Part shown: piece after piece, positions 1-11,000 of the stretch | How positions within the stretch are numbered: position 1 is the stretch's first letter | How the letters are laid out: every line of letters begins with the position of its first letter | Assembly: GCA_032988165.1 (NCBI GenBank) | Contig: JANTQF010000403.1 | Location: 1-30,221 of the forward strand | DNA length: 30,221 bases | Source of the DNA: Emmonsiellopsis sp. PD_33 | Taxonomy: Eukaryota > Ascomycota > Eurotiomycetes > Onygenales > Ajellomycetaceae | Direction: 5' to 3' | Notes under the pieces: generated by a model | What the model saw: only the letters and a program-made list of their open reading frames with translations | Told to the model about the DNA's origin: nothing | Databases searched by the model: none | Program-made: the position numbers and the translations under genes

Positions 1-944
1 GTTTGGTTAGGGGATTGATGTAGGGGAGATGGGTAAGTGGGCTCCAGCAGTGGATGGTGACTAGATAATTAGAGGGAGCCAGCCTCTTTATATCAATCAA
101 GCTGATCCAACAATCTCACGGAGGGAGAGTTAGTGATCATATAAGTAATCACCAAGCCGAGCTGTATGTTTCCGAGTTTTCCCCTGGTCGGCAGCCAAGT
201 ATGTTTAGTGATAACTCGGGTACATAGGTTGACAAAAGTCTCCGGACCACGTAGTATTCCCTCCGTTGAGGTTGAGGGGTAAATTGGATAACGGATAGCT
301 ATGGCCAACCTCATCCACTCAACTCCAAGCAGTCTGCTCCGTTTCGTCAAACCTGGCCCAAAATAGAACAGCTAACCAATGCGGGGAAGGCGACTACTAT
401 TGGGGGGTAAGCTTCATTCATCTTTAGTTTGTAATGCTCAGGGAGGGCAGAGATGACAATGACCTGCTTAAGCCAGGTTACCAGAAAAATATCAATAACA
501 ACAGTCCGTAACGAACCTAATGGTATCAGAGTTTTCCTATTCCCGACACATCACATCACACCATCAACCTCATCCCCGGATTTACAACCTAGCCCAAACA
601 CAGAAGCTGAATGCTTGCTTACAGACATAAAAGTTGGAATCAAACAAGTTAAAAGAATATATGAAGATAAAAAGAAATGAACAAAAACGGGTGGGAAAGA
701 AACAGAAAGAAGAAAGAAGGAGGCGTTGCCGCCACCGGAAAGAGAGGGTATCCCCATAGAATAGAATGTAAGACAAAACCATAAACACAAAACCCCGGAA
801 AAGGCCGATCGGCATTAGCCCTTGCCTCCGAACCAGATACGAAAAAGAAAAGTGTAAAGATGGACTATAACGCAAAACGAAACAGACATCACCCCATTGA
901 CTGTCAATCCTTATTTGAGGCCTCGCACTCCACGCATTATCTCA
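1..944. other. Intergenic / 3' flank of tricalbin
   Basis: No supported gene. The open frames here are short, lack recognisable motifs and overlap one another on both strands. The part nearest 945 probably holds the 3' UTR of the tricalbin gene, which is transcribed leftward. The stretch from about 640 to 720 on the + strand is purine-rich (A/G). Confidence 0.6.
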
Positions 945-3900
945 TCAAGCCCCATTGCTCGCCGCGCCACTCACTGCTCGTTTCGCTAAGAAGCTTCGTC
1001 GTGGTTTTCTTTCCGGGCTATCAAGATCTTCTGCTCTATCGCCAGAAGTTGAGTGGGAGGTGCCAGGTCGCAAAGACGAGGTTTCCGCTGACATAAATGT
1101 CGATTTCAAGGTCACGCTGCCACTACCGACTTTGATGCTCCGCTCCTTGCCAGCACTGGATCCTTGGTCATCCACAAAGAACAATGCTTCTCCCAAAACA
1201 TCATCTGAACCAAACGTGGCATGGTCCTTGACTTGCAGTTGGAATTGCCCGTCTGCTGCAACATTATGGACCTTGAAAGTTTCATGCGAAGGGTCGAATT
1301 GGACGCTGGGGGTGGTGCTGGGAGATGAGGTTCCGGAACCGTGGCTTGATTTGATTGCCTTGGTCTTGTGGACTTCCTTCCCACCTTTCGAAGTCACCTG
1401 CTTGACGGTTACGCGTACATTTGTGCCCGAAGGATATCCTGACGCAGAAATAATCGTAAAGGAGGCACTTCCAGTATCACCTTTGGCTCCGCCACCTCGG
1501 CCGCCAAATTGAGAAGCAATGCTCCGAGAGCGGCTATGTGGTGTCTGAGGGGTGCTGGAAGTAGGGGTTAATGGAGGTGCGGCACCATCTACAAGAACGG
1601 ATGCCCTTTGCGGCGTGGCGGCGGGAGAGTTTTCGGTACTGGGAACCGCAAGAGCGTCACCTGCTGGCTCAGGGGTATGCATTGAAACTTCGTCGTCATC
1701 CTTGCTACGGCGCAGAAGACTGTTTTTCAAGAAAGATGCGCCCTTGATAACCCCACCGCCAACGAATCCTACACCCTTGACGGGAGCACCAACGATCTTT
1801 CCGGCAGGGGCGAAGGTCCCAGAAAAGGTCGACGATCCTTGCCGTGACCTCATCACATACACCGGTTTAAATAGGAGCTTCAGTCGTACGGCCCCAGATT
1901 TCCCGTCAAGAGGTAGTGAAACCTCGGTGGCATGGAAGGGATCCAAAGCGGCAAGGTCAACGTCGGTACCGCCTAGATGATCCGCTTTGTCACCGAAATC
2001 CCAGTCATAGACCTCAAGCCTAAAGTCAGCGCCAATTCTGGACTTGACAGAGCATTCAAAGTATTCGTTCCAGGCCGGATGCAGAGTTTTCTTCTGCACC
2101 TTTGTTTTGAACACCTCCTTGCCGTTGAGCTTGAATTTGCAGTATGGGTCACTGTAGCCATTGCGGTCAGCGGAAGGCAAATCAGCAGCGTCCAAGACGT
2201 CAACACGCAGCGTTCCCATATTGTTGATGCTTTCTCTGGGGTCGAGTTTCATCTTCACTGGGATGTACTTCAACATAACAGTCACTTTGCTCGTTGCACC
2301 CTCATTCGATCTGAGTGTAAGCTCCGTTGGTTTGTACTAGATGTTCGTTGATTAGCGTGAAGTCCGCCGAAGCTAGAGGTAGAGGCTCATGAAACCAGAT
2401 ACTCACCAGACATTGCTGAAGAGTAGGGAGGGTGGGACCACTGAGCTTAGCGATGGCATGGTCACCTTCCTCCTCCCCTGTCTTATCGGTCTTTTCGACC
2501 AACCGGAGCGTGATTTTCGACACCTCCAGTTCGCGGACAAACGCGTCGCCAACTAGTAGGGGAAATGTCAGATGTGATCCTATTAATTACAGGGGTTACG
2601 GTCTTACCATCCCCAAATACGGCATGTTTCGTTCGAGCTTTGGGGGAAGTATAAGATGGGAATACGTGATCATCCATCAGAACCTCAAGTTGGACGTCAG
2701 TATGTGATAGCTGACCCTCGATAAGTTTGAAAACTATCAAGCCGGATTCTGTTTCCAGTTAGCATCAAATTTCTTCAAGAAGGCAAGACTAGAATCGTTC
2801 TCTTAATTCCATACCGTATTGAGATAAATCTTGGGGAGTGAGGCGAATCTTGGGCTTCTCAGCGACAGTAGGCGACTTCGGCACGTCCTGAGACCCATTG
2901 GCTGATAGTTCTTTCGTCGTAGTAGTATCGATGCTTGTACGACCGTTCGTCTTCGTATCGGTGCTCGCCCGAGGGCCATTTTCCAAGCTCTTACGACTAA
3001 GTTCGATGCTTTTCGATGAAGATCCGTCCAATGGAATCTCGCTCGCCATAGCCTTACGCGCCGCCTCTTCCTCCTCCTCTTCTTCAGGATCGGCGACATT
3101 CAGAGTTGGATAGAAAGCAACGGTATAGTTCAGGACACCCTTGGGCTGACCGCGGCCGATACGGAGGCCAGAAGACATAAGCTGCTTCTCATCATCTACC
3201 TCAAATTCTCCATCCTCGCCTTCATGAATGTAGTCTGCAGCAGAAAGCTCGATCATACCGAGGGGCCTATCTTTGCCAAGACTCTCCTCATCCATGACTT
3301 CAAGGGTGAGTTTCTCACGCGAGGAGTGCATTGGGACATAAACAACTTCGTCCCAGTCGGGATTTAAGTTGTTTTTGAAAGTCACAGTACGGCCTTTCTC
3401 AATTCCAGAAAGTAATACCCGACAGTATGGATCAGACTTGCCCATGGTCTCGAGATTTTTCAAGTCTTTGGCGCCGTGGAGATGTATACGCATAACACCA
3501 ATGGGAGAGACGTAACCTCCACTCCCAACGATTCCCTTAAGAGCCACAGGCTTCCATTCCACCTTCAGCTTAACACGGCCAGTCTTCGCACCCGCGAGGT
3601 TGAACCATTCCTGGCCTTTCTCCATGGATTTCAGCATGTCATTAAGTTTCATTTGGTAAGTTCCGAGGATGGGGTCTGTGGCCAAATCCCGATCATCTTT
3701 GAGCATGAGGCCAAGACGGGCTGCTTTTCGATCTGAGATAATAATTTCCTTGGAGGGATTCTGGAAAATGGGGTTGTTTGTCCGTTTCAGTTTGTTGGTG
3801 ATATGAACTTCTTTGCCATTCAGCAGCAGGACGCCGTAAGGGTTGAGTTGTCCAATAAGACTCTTTGTGCCGTCGAGATCTTTAGCTTGTTCAACAGTGA

Positions 3901-5858
3901 ACTTTAAGATACCGGTGTTTGATTCTGGAGCAGGCTCGTCTTCCCCATTCTCGAGTTTTCTTCCTTCTAGGATAGGGAAGAACCGAACATCGGCCATAAT
4001 AGCACCTCGTTGCCGGCCACTTGACATGACCTCAAGGGTCATATTTTCATGTTCATCCTCCTTCTCCAATGATTCTAGAGGGAATGTAGCCACACCAAGT
4101 TCCTTGTCTTTCCGGAACTCGTTCCAATCGTAGACTTGAAGAGTAAGAGCATCGGTAAATGAGGTGATGATGATGTAAATCGTTTCGTTCCACTTGGGAT
4201 TCTCAGTATCATGGACAGTTTTTGTTTGACCCAAGGCCGTGCGACTGTTGATAGATACCACTGTATAAGGATCGGGAGAACCGCCAAATTTGTCGCTATT
4301 TTTAAGGTTATGCGCACCATGAACCGTGACTGCGACAACTCCAATGGCTTGGTCTACAGGGTTACCTGCAAGCATTTTGGCGATCTCAACGGGGAAAACA
4401 TTGGGTTCGTACATCATAGGCGCCAGGTTGCCATGAATCTGATCCTTGATGAAAGACTCGAGTCCGGGAATGAAGTTGATGTCGAAACCCAAAAGGTCTC
4501 CACCGAGTGGCTTGCAGACATAGTCAATTTCTGGTCGACCAAGGAAGGAGACGTCCACGCGTTCAATGTGTGGGAACGGAATTTGGAGCTTCACTTTGAC
4601 TCTCATCAAGCCCGAAAATGCAAAGTCCTCTACAATCACGTCAAGGCCTTTACTGACAACTCCCTTTCCCATTCGCACTTCCAGGACAACCTTGGGGTTG
4701 ATTTTATTAGCTACCTGGCGCGCAGTTAAGTCCATAGTGTCGTTTGGAGTGAAGCTGAATTTCCAATCCATAAGCACTGTGTCGACTTCGGTCTTGGGGT
4801 ACGTTTTGACATGCTCCAGGCGCGGTGGTTTAGTACCAAGGACGAAGGTCTTCATGCGCAAATTATCCAAAAAGGCGGGGGTAGCAGTACTTAGGACCTG
4901 GTCAACAGAGTTGATGATCGAGTCGCAGAGTACTGGGGCGTAAATTGGCCAGAACTTAACGAGGAAGCTGTTAATCCATTCCAAGCTTTCGTTGTCGGTC
5001 TCCAATCGGTTTTTAGCAAGCTCGCGGTTGATGTCGTCTCGGAAATTCCTTCGAACGCGGCGAATGGAGGTGCGGTAGTAAGTGCCGCAGCCGGCCATGA
5101 CTATGAACACCCATCCCAAGCCCCCACCAAGCAATGCTATTACCCAAGATGATAGACAGGCAAAAATGATCACTGCGGTGTTATGGTACCAATCTAGAGA
5201 ATTTCAGTCAGTCAAAGCCGTCCAGCACCAATAGAGGTGCCCTAACTGACCTCCAAAAAATTTATCGTCTAGCCTGGTTTCGATGAATGTTTGGTGGTCG
5301 AGCAGTGTCTCTCCCTCGTCCAGGTCATCCTCTGGGACATGGAAACGAGGCGCCCAGCCGGTCCTCGAACGAGCCCACCGCTCTTCCTCGGTAAGTTCAC
5401 CGTTTGGTTCGCCGTTTGTTTGAGGTTTTTCGGTTGTACTGGCGTCAATGACTTTGCTTGTGGACGGGGCAGGTTCAAACTGGCCAGGGGTGGTGCCGTT
5501 CACCTTGGGTGGGTAAAAGTTAGAATACGACTTCATATAGAGAATATGTAATAGAGCGGAGTAAACGTGAACTGACTATATCCGTAGCTGCACCGACAGC
5601 CTCTGTTTTCTTCTCCGGGTAGATTTTTGGGGGTATTGTCTGGTTGACGGGGGTTTTGGTTAGCTAATGCGGCGAATTTACAAACATATGAGAAAGGATG
5701 CAGGCACTTACAGCTTTCACCTGCTCATGTTTTTGGGCGTTAGAGGCATCAGGGTCGAACTGGTAGGCAGCAGATCCGGCCTTTTTGCTCTCTTCAACTA
5801 TTTTCTTCTCGATCACTTCTGGCGGGACTGGGGGGGCCCGAGTCGGAGGGGCCTCCAT
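945..5858 (-). CDS. Tricalbin: SMP and multi-C2 domain ER-plasma membrane tether
   Basis: Seven exons: complement(join(945..2336,2407..2552,2608..2748,2815..5193,5251..5530,5577..5639,5712..5858)), 1515 codons. All junctions are GT..AG and keep the frame. The protein has an acidic/Pro-rich N terminus, a hydrophobic hairpin at about 171-203 (after DWYHN), and an SMP lipid-transfer domain at about 225-435. C2 domains lie at about 446-565, 590-710, 728-850 and 1092-1200, with a degenerate C2-like segment at about 960-1060. The last C2 keeps Ca-binding acids (DRNGYSDPY, YDWD); the third has KSDPY; the second lacks most of them. Family knowledge: tricalbins/extended synaptotagmins sit in cortical ER and move lipids at ER-plasma membrane contacts. 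The Ser/Thr-rich tail (about 1260-1515) looks disordered. The ATG at 5858 follows an in-frame-free leader and is the only start joining all exons. Yeast Tcb3 is 1545 residues, so the length fits. Confidence 0.93.
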
Positions 5859-6102
5859 GGTACCTTGCTGCTCACTCTGTCAGAGGAACTACGGCAGCAG
5901 AGGGTGCTGTTGTTCCCGGAGGTCAGTTGGGATCGGACAGACGAGGATTGTAGCTTAGGACGGTGCTCACAGGAAGCTCTAGGCAAGCTGGAAGGGGTGA
6001 TTGGGCGCACACTAGGCTAGCTGTTGGACAGCTGGACCCCTCGCGGATGTTGACGTAGCAGACAGGCGGAGTGGGCAGATTGGCGGGGGTAAGACGACAG
6101 GT

Positions 6103-6130
6103 GGACAGCAGGACAGCAGGACAGCAGGAC
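6103..6130. repeat. 8-bp tandem repeat (GGACAGCA)
   Basis: Three full copies plus a partial copy of GGACAGCA, 250-270 bp upstream of the tricalbin start codon, in its probable promoter or 5' leader. Confidence 0.85.
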
Positions 6131-6455
6131 CGACGAGCTGTGCACGAGAGCAATGTGGCTAGCAGCCGTGCACACACGAGGGCGGCTTTGCAATTAATAG
6201 ACGGAGGAGGCGGAGGAGGCGGACGAGACAGCAGTGAAAGAGCCAGGGACAATGAATGGCGAGCGCTGGGGGCTGATACCAACGGCGTCAAGGGGATTTT
6301 GCCTCCTTTCTTGCCCTTGCAGACGAGGGTTCCGGGTTCCTCAGCGGCGTTGGGTCAATTCCTCGTCGCAGTGGCCTCAGGATGCCGCAGAGTTGACCAG
6401 AGGCGGTCCTGCTAGCCCGGACGACGACGGGGTGGAGTTGCTGCTGGCTGTCTCG

Positions 6456-6496
6456 CCGTACGGACGGTACAGTCCGCCCCGTACCGTACCGTACGG
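6456..6496. repeat. Clustered GTACGG/CCGTAC inverted repeats
   Basis: CCGTACGG at the left and CGTACCGTACCGTACGG at the right form self-complementary blocks about 600 bp upstream of the tricalbin start. Possible protein-binding palindromes or a cruciform-prone site; function unknown. Confidence 0.6.
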
Positions 6497-9400
6497 CCAC
6501 GATACCCGGGGATTCTGTACGGGGATTACACGAAATACAACTCTATTTATTCTATATCTCTCCCTTTATCCATCCCGCTTTCATTCCTGCTTGTGCTTCG
6601 TTTCTTTATCTCAGCGTCTTCTCGCCTGTCGCAACACCGTCAAAGAAAAATCCTTCTCATACCAACAATAAAATACCCAGCTACGCCCGATGTCTGGGCA
6701 CAGCTGTCCACTCACGCTAAAACGAGCATCTCCATTCTGTGGCTGAGGAAAATGGAGAAAGACCCCCTAGCTATGCGCTAGCAAACTGCCTAGATAAATT
6801 ACATGCGTCTCCCTCGAATTCAATCGGCGAAGATGTCCGCCTCCCCCTCTCAATCTCTGATTCTGGATCGTCATCGTGGCGAGCTCTGCGCATCGGCCAA
6901 AATCAATCCTGTTTCCTCCCCAGTCCGCCGTGCATAATCTAGGGTCGGCGAGCTATGGACGGGCTGCGGCTGGTTCTTGCCACGGAACTCCACGGGGGAG
7001 GGGCGGGCAATATCTGCACGCACAAAAGCCTGGTTGGCAACTTGGCATGTCCCACAAAATCATGGAAAAGAGGGAAAAAACAAAACATACCAGATCTCAA
7101 AATCCGTTCTCCATGATGCCTGACTCCTGAGAAAACTCAATTTCGGCCCCGGCCGGGAGAAAAAATATCAGGTTTGGAAAAGATGGTTGGCGCGAGGAAT
7201 CAAGGACCATGCTTGCGTATGGCATCCGTATAAACGCACCATTAAGTGCATAACTAGGCTACACAAAAAACCACAGTGTCGCCTGTCAGTGAGGGGCCAG
7301 CATCATCCTCCAGTCCTGTGTATCTGTACCAAACGTCATCTTCGCCCTGTTCATCAGACCGCCGCGCTGCAGGTATGGCAGTGTAACAACTTGGCCGAGA
7401 GGCCGAACATATTCTAGCCCGTTCATACGCCCAACAGTGATCTCATTTTCAAGCATTCTGCGCATACGGTTCTGCTCTCAATGCCAAGAGGGGCATATCC
7501 CCACTGCAAACCCCTCTCGCCTTGTGAAGCTGTGAGACCTTGGCTTATCTGTCAATCCGGTTTCTGCAACGAGCCGTGGTGTTTAATAACTCCTCCGTAC
7601 TCTGTGCGCAACCACCTGGCAAAATACATCAGGAAAAGAAGAAAAGGTCCATGAACTCAATTCTAACTTATCAAAGATCTTGAGTCTTGCCCCCAATTGC
7701 TTTTCCATCTCTCTCGACCAATCCCATACTCCAGGGCCCTGCTATCCACACTAATCAAAGCAAATCGATCGCGTTCCCTAGCGTCTCCAGCCATTCTGGC
7801 CCGTTGACAACTCGCCATCATCCCCCGTCCAAAGAAAGATCCGTCCTGCTGGTCCTCAGGTCCTGCCACCCTGGCCTTGGGAAATCGTGACGTGCTGTGG
7901 CTCGATTGGAGACAGACCCTCCAATTCGCCACCGCTAGAATCATCCTTGCCGTGTCGGGAGTCCGATCCCTACGCAGCTAGCTTTTCTTTTCTTTCGTCC
8001 TCTTGGCACTCGTTTAACCAGGCTCGTAATTTTTTTTTCTGCGACGAACAAGCGAAGGTGAAATTACAGATACGCCATACTGTGCTGTGTGATTGACGGA
8101 GCACAGGCAGGCTGAAAAGAATGGGGTGAAAAGGTTCCGATCGGCAGCTAGGTTCATCAGATCATTTCATCATCGGATGCTGATTCCAGTAATAAGAGGG
8201 TCATGGCCGCCCTGTGGAAATGTCAAGCTCACAACTTCACTTTCACAAGCAAAATAAATAGAAAAGAATGGTAAAAAAAAACAAAGACGACCCAAGGATC
8301 AAGGCAACGGAGCTTTACCAAAATTGCTGCACCTTGCCAGAAAAGAATTCATAGATTTCCCCTTCTCCCCCCACAGAAATCTTGGAAGTTTTCAAGTTCC
8401 CGAAAAGTTGGAAATAGCCTTTCAATAGTCCAACTAAGCTTGCTCCTAAGTTCCGAACCAATAGTATTGCAAAACTACGATGGCTTGACCAAGGAAAGAT
8501 TGGCGAAATTAAATTCATACTGGTGACGGTCAGAGAAAACACGTTCGTTGTGTGTATTGAGGAATGAGATTGATTGATGGGATGGTCTTGTTGGCTGATA
8601 CCTCCTCCGTACGAATTGATAAAATAACCATTCCTTCCCCCTCACCGCTTGCTCGCATTAGTTACCAAAAGCCACGACGCCAGGGCGGCGGTGGAGGGGT
8701 AGTTAATCCAATTCAACCCCTAATCACATACGATACGAATCTCCAATCCAAAACTTCATTCATATTTGCGCTGCTGTTGACTTGTTTTCTTTACTAAAGT
8801 TCCTAGCTGAGTCCTTCTTTTCACATTCATGATCTGCTGCGTTATCTCACTACACTTCGCTAACTCGAGAGATGATATATTCAGCCAGGGCGCTAGAAAT
8901 CCATCTACCCTATCTTAAAAAAATACACCACCAAAGAAGAAGCAAATTGGATTCGCATACGTCTTTCTCCAAAGGCATGATGTGACGTTGGCGCGCACAC
9001 TCCGATGATTAACGCCACTATATTTATCAGAAGGAAGGGAAGGGAGGGAGTCCCAGCGCCCCGATATCTATTCCATGGAATAGATACAAAAGAGAACGGT
9101 TCGGAGATTTAATAGGAGTTACTCTTACCACCTACCTACCGATCATCCCGCATTACGACCCCCCGTTTCCAGCGCGCGAGGTAGTCATTTGCGGAGTGGG
9201 TGTGATATCAGAAGAAGGTGGGCTGCTTGTTAGTCCTAGGGAGTTCAGCGTCATTACTATGTGCGCGGCATCTCATCTAGGTATATACCTACCTCTGTCT
9301 TCCATATTTAACTTTATGAAACCTGAGTTGATAGTGAGGGCCTTTGAACATTGTTCCTGGGTGTGTTCGCATAGCTGGATTTCGGGGATATATGAGAGTG

Positions 9401-9897
9401 TAGTTGGCGCGCTGTGCCATCATTTAGAGGACTGCCATCTGCCCAATGGCTAACTATGTAAAAATGGTATGGAAGGGATGACTGGGAAAGGGATGGATGG
9501 GGGGCATATATTGTAGGTGGGATGTACGAATTGAATGCAAGCATCATTTTGACAAAGTACTTGAATGCTTTGTTCAGGGGGCCTTAGGTGAGAGCTGATA
9601 GGGGTCCCCTTTTGATAGTTCACCCATCCCATGCCACCCTGAGGAGGATCGTGTTCTTCTATCCGCACGGGAGAGTATTAGGGATCTAAAGGAAATGTGA
9701 TTTAATCCTGGAAAGCCACTATGATGGCAGTTTATCTATCGCATCGGTATCTTGGGCCATATCATATATCGCCTTTGAGTAGGATGTCGTCAACCCCCTG
9801 TACCAAACTAAAACAACAAACTGCCCACGAATTCCCCTTCAACAAAAGTATTCCGCTCTACCGCCTCCTATATTCTTCTATAGCATAAAGAAAGGCC

Positions 9898-9912
9898 AAA
9901 AAAAATAAAAAA
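9898..9912 (-). terminator. RNA polymerase III terminator of the 5S gene
   Basis: Read on the minus strand, the 5S 3' end is followed after four bases by T6, an A, and T8. Runs of T on the non-template strand are the standard Pol III stop. Confidence 0.85.
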
Positions 9913-9916
9913 GTAT

Positions 9917-10035
9917 ACATACGACAGCCGGGATTCGCTGGTGGTCACCCACCCAACTACTAGCCGGCCGGCGAGTGGCTTAAGTACGGCTGAGCGGACG
10001 GGAAGCCCTGTTTTCCACTCCCTATGGTCGTATGT
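9917..10035 (-). rRNA. 5S ribosomal RNA
   Basis: The minus strand begins ACATACGACCATAGGGAGTG and ends GCTGTCGTATGT, 119 nt, the fungal 5S length. The two ends pair perfectly over nine bases (ACATACGAC with GTCGTATGT). The internal helix GAGTGG/CCACTC is intact, and compared with the Aspergillus type that I recall (GTGTGG/CCACAC) the change is compensated on both sides, arguing for a working gene rather than a relic. The internal control region and the loop around TAGTAGTTGGGTGGGTGACC are present. A T-run terminator follows. It stands alone, as is usual for filamentous fungi whose 5S genes are dispersed and not in the rDNA repeat. Confidence 0.96.
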
Positions 10036-10523
10036 ATCAGATCTATATAAAAGCTGGCTTATAACTTATGTGTCGAAAAAGCCTATTCAACTACTTAATG
10101 CAGACCACATGCCTTAAAGCCCCTAAACAACCTCGATTGTATCACGAAGAAGTCACTCCCCCCTCCCCCCGGCCCAAGCTGTGGCTTCGCCCGAAGAGAC
10201 TATTTCCCGCGACAGAGATAGTATCTAATAAGACCCCCTAAAACTGTTGAGGAAATGGTCCCGATTATTCACTTCAAGCTCTATATGCCTTCAACAGTCA
10301 CGCGTTTGCTCTGGGGTTCGCGGCGCATGATGGGCACTCGAGGGGATGGCATCACCAGTCAGACGTCTGGCGCGGAGCACCATTTCAAAGAGAGCAAGTC
10401 ATTTTTGCATGTATATTTGGCTACTTTGTATTAATACGTCTGATCAGTGATTGGAAGCGACCCCTTCGACTATAATCGTGCCTTCGCTGCTGCACCTCTC
10501 AGTCCCACCTTCTAGGTGCGCCA

Positions 10524-10557
10524 CACTGATAAGATAAAAACACTGATAGGATAAAAA
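10524..10557. repeat. Subterminal 17-bp tandem repeat, left MITE arm
   Basis: CACTGATAAGATAAAAA is followed directly by CACTGATAGGATAAAAA (one difference). The right arm has the mirror-image pair, so this is a conserved part of the element and a candidate transposase-binding repeat. Confidence 0.85.
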
Positions 10558-10567
10558 TGGAAAATAA

Positions 10568-10603
10568 GTACCTTTTATATGGCAGTCCCATACAAAAGAT
10601 ACC
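10568..10603. repeat. Nested hairpin inside left MITE arm
   Basis: GTACCTTTTATATGG (10568-10582) is partly self-complementary to CCATACAAAAGATACC (10588-10603) across a five-base loop. The mate in the right arm (10921-10957) pairs better. Confidence 0.75.
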
Positions 10604-10920
10604 TAATTTCAATTTCCAGTTTTTTCATGATTTCTCAACAACCACACAAGATATAGAGCTCATAGTAAGTAGGAGTTATTAATTTTCAATAAGAAATCAT
10701 CTAGTACTAAAAAAGATCTTTTAAATATCTTCATTCTCTGTAAACTAATAACATGCTAAAATTTCAGGCGCAGAAATAGAGATCTCAAAAATAAGAGGTA
10801 GTAGATATGATATCTCTTAACTAGGCTATTCTTTAGCTATTTAATATGCTCCTATTGAAGTATGAGATCTATATCTCTTGTGGTGGTTGAGAAATTAATT
10901 TTTTTAAAAAAATCAGAATA

Positions 10921-10957
10921 AGTATCTTTTATATGGGGAAGCCATATAAAAGGTACC
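10921..10957. repeat. Nested hairpin inside right MITE arm
   Basis: AGTATCTTTTATATGG and CCATATAAAAGGTACC pair across a five-base loop, mirroring the left-arm hairpin. Confidence 0.78.
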
Positions 10958-10966
10958 TAGTCTCAC

Positions 10967-11000
10967 TTTTTATTGTATCGGTGTTTTTATCGTATCGGTG
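10967..11000. repeat. Subterminal 17-bp tandem repeat, right MITE arm
   Basis: TTTTTATTGTATCGGTG followed directly by TTTTTATCGTATCGGTG; reverse-complement counterpart of the pair at 10524-10557. Confidence 0.85.

Larger units (their letters stand above)
5859..9916. other. Long gene-poor region (about 4 kb)
   Basis: No gene is supported on either strand. The first 600-700 bp upstream of 5858 are probably the tricalbin promoter and 5' UTR, GC-rich with pyrimidine stretches near 6535-6580. The rest has stops in all frames, short motif-free open frames, A-runs (8272-8280) and G/A-rich patches (9030-9050). It may hold a non-coding transcript, a long regulatory region, or decayed sequence; nothing in it decides between these. 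Confidence 0.6.

Noticed and set aside
955..1980. Plus-strand open frames opposite the last tricalbin exon
   Set aside because: Antisense shadows of a real C2-domain exon; no motifs.
2285..2336. Splitting the tricalbin into two genes, with one ending at the TAG at 2789 and another starting near 2285
   Set aside because: The TAG lies inside a GT..AG intron (2749-2814). Four frame-keeping introns join the parts into one 1515-codon protein of normal tricalbin length, and no ATG precedes the second part suitably.
10327..10447. ATG at 10327 as start of the APH gene
   Set aside because: With the visible acceptor at 10446-10447, phase is met only by a weak GTCAGA donor that leaves a ten-residue first exon; the ATG at 10346 gives a better presequence-like exon, though it too is tentative.
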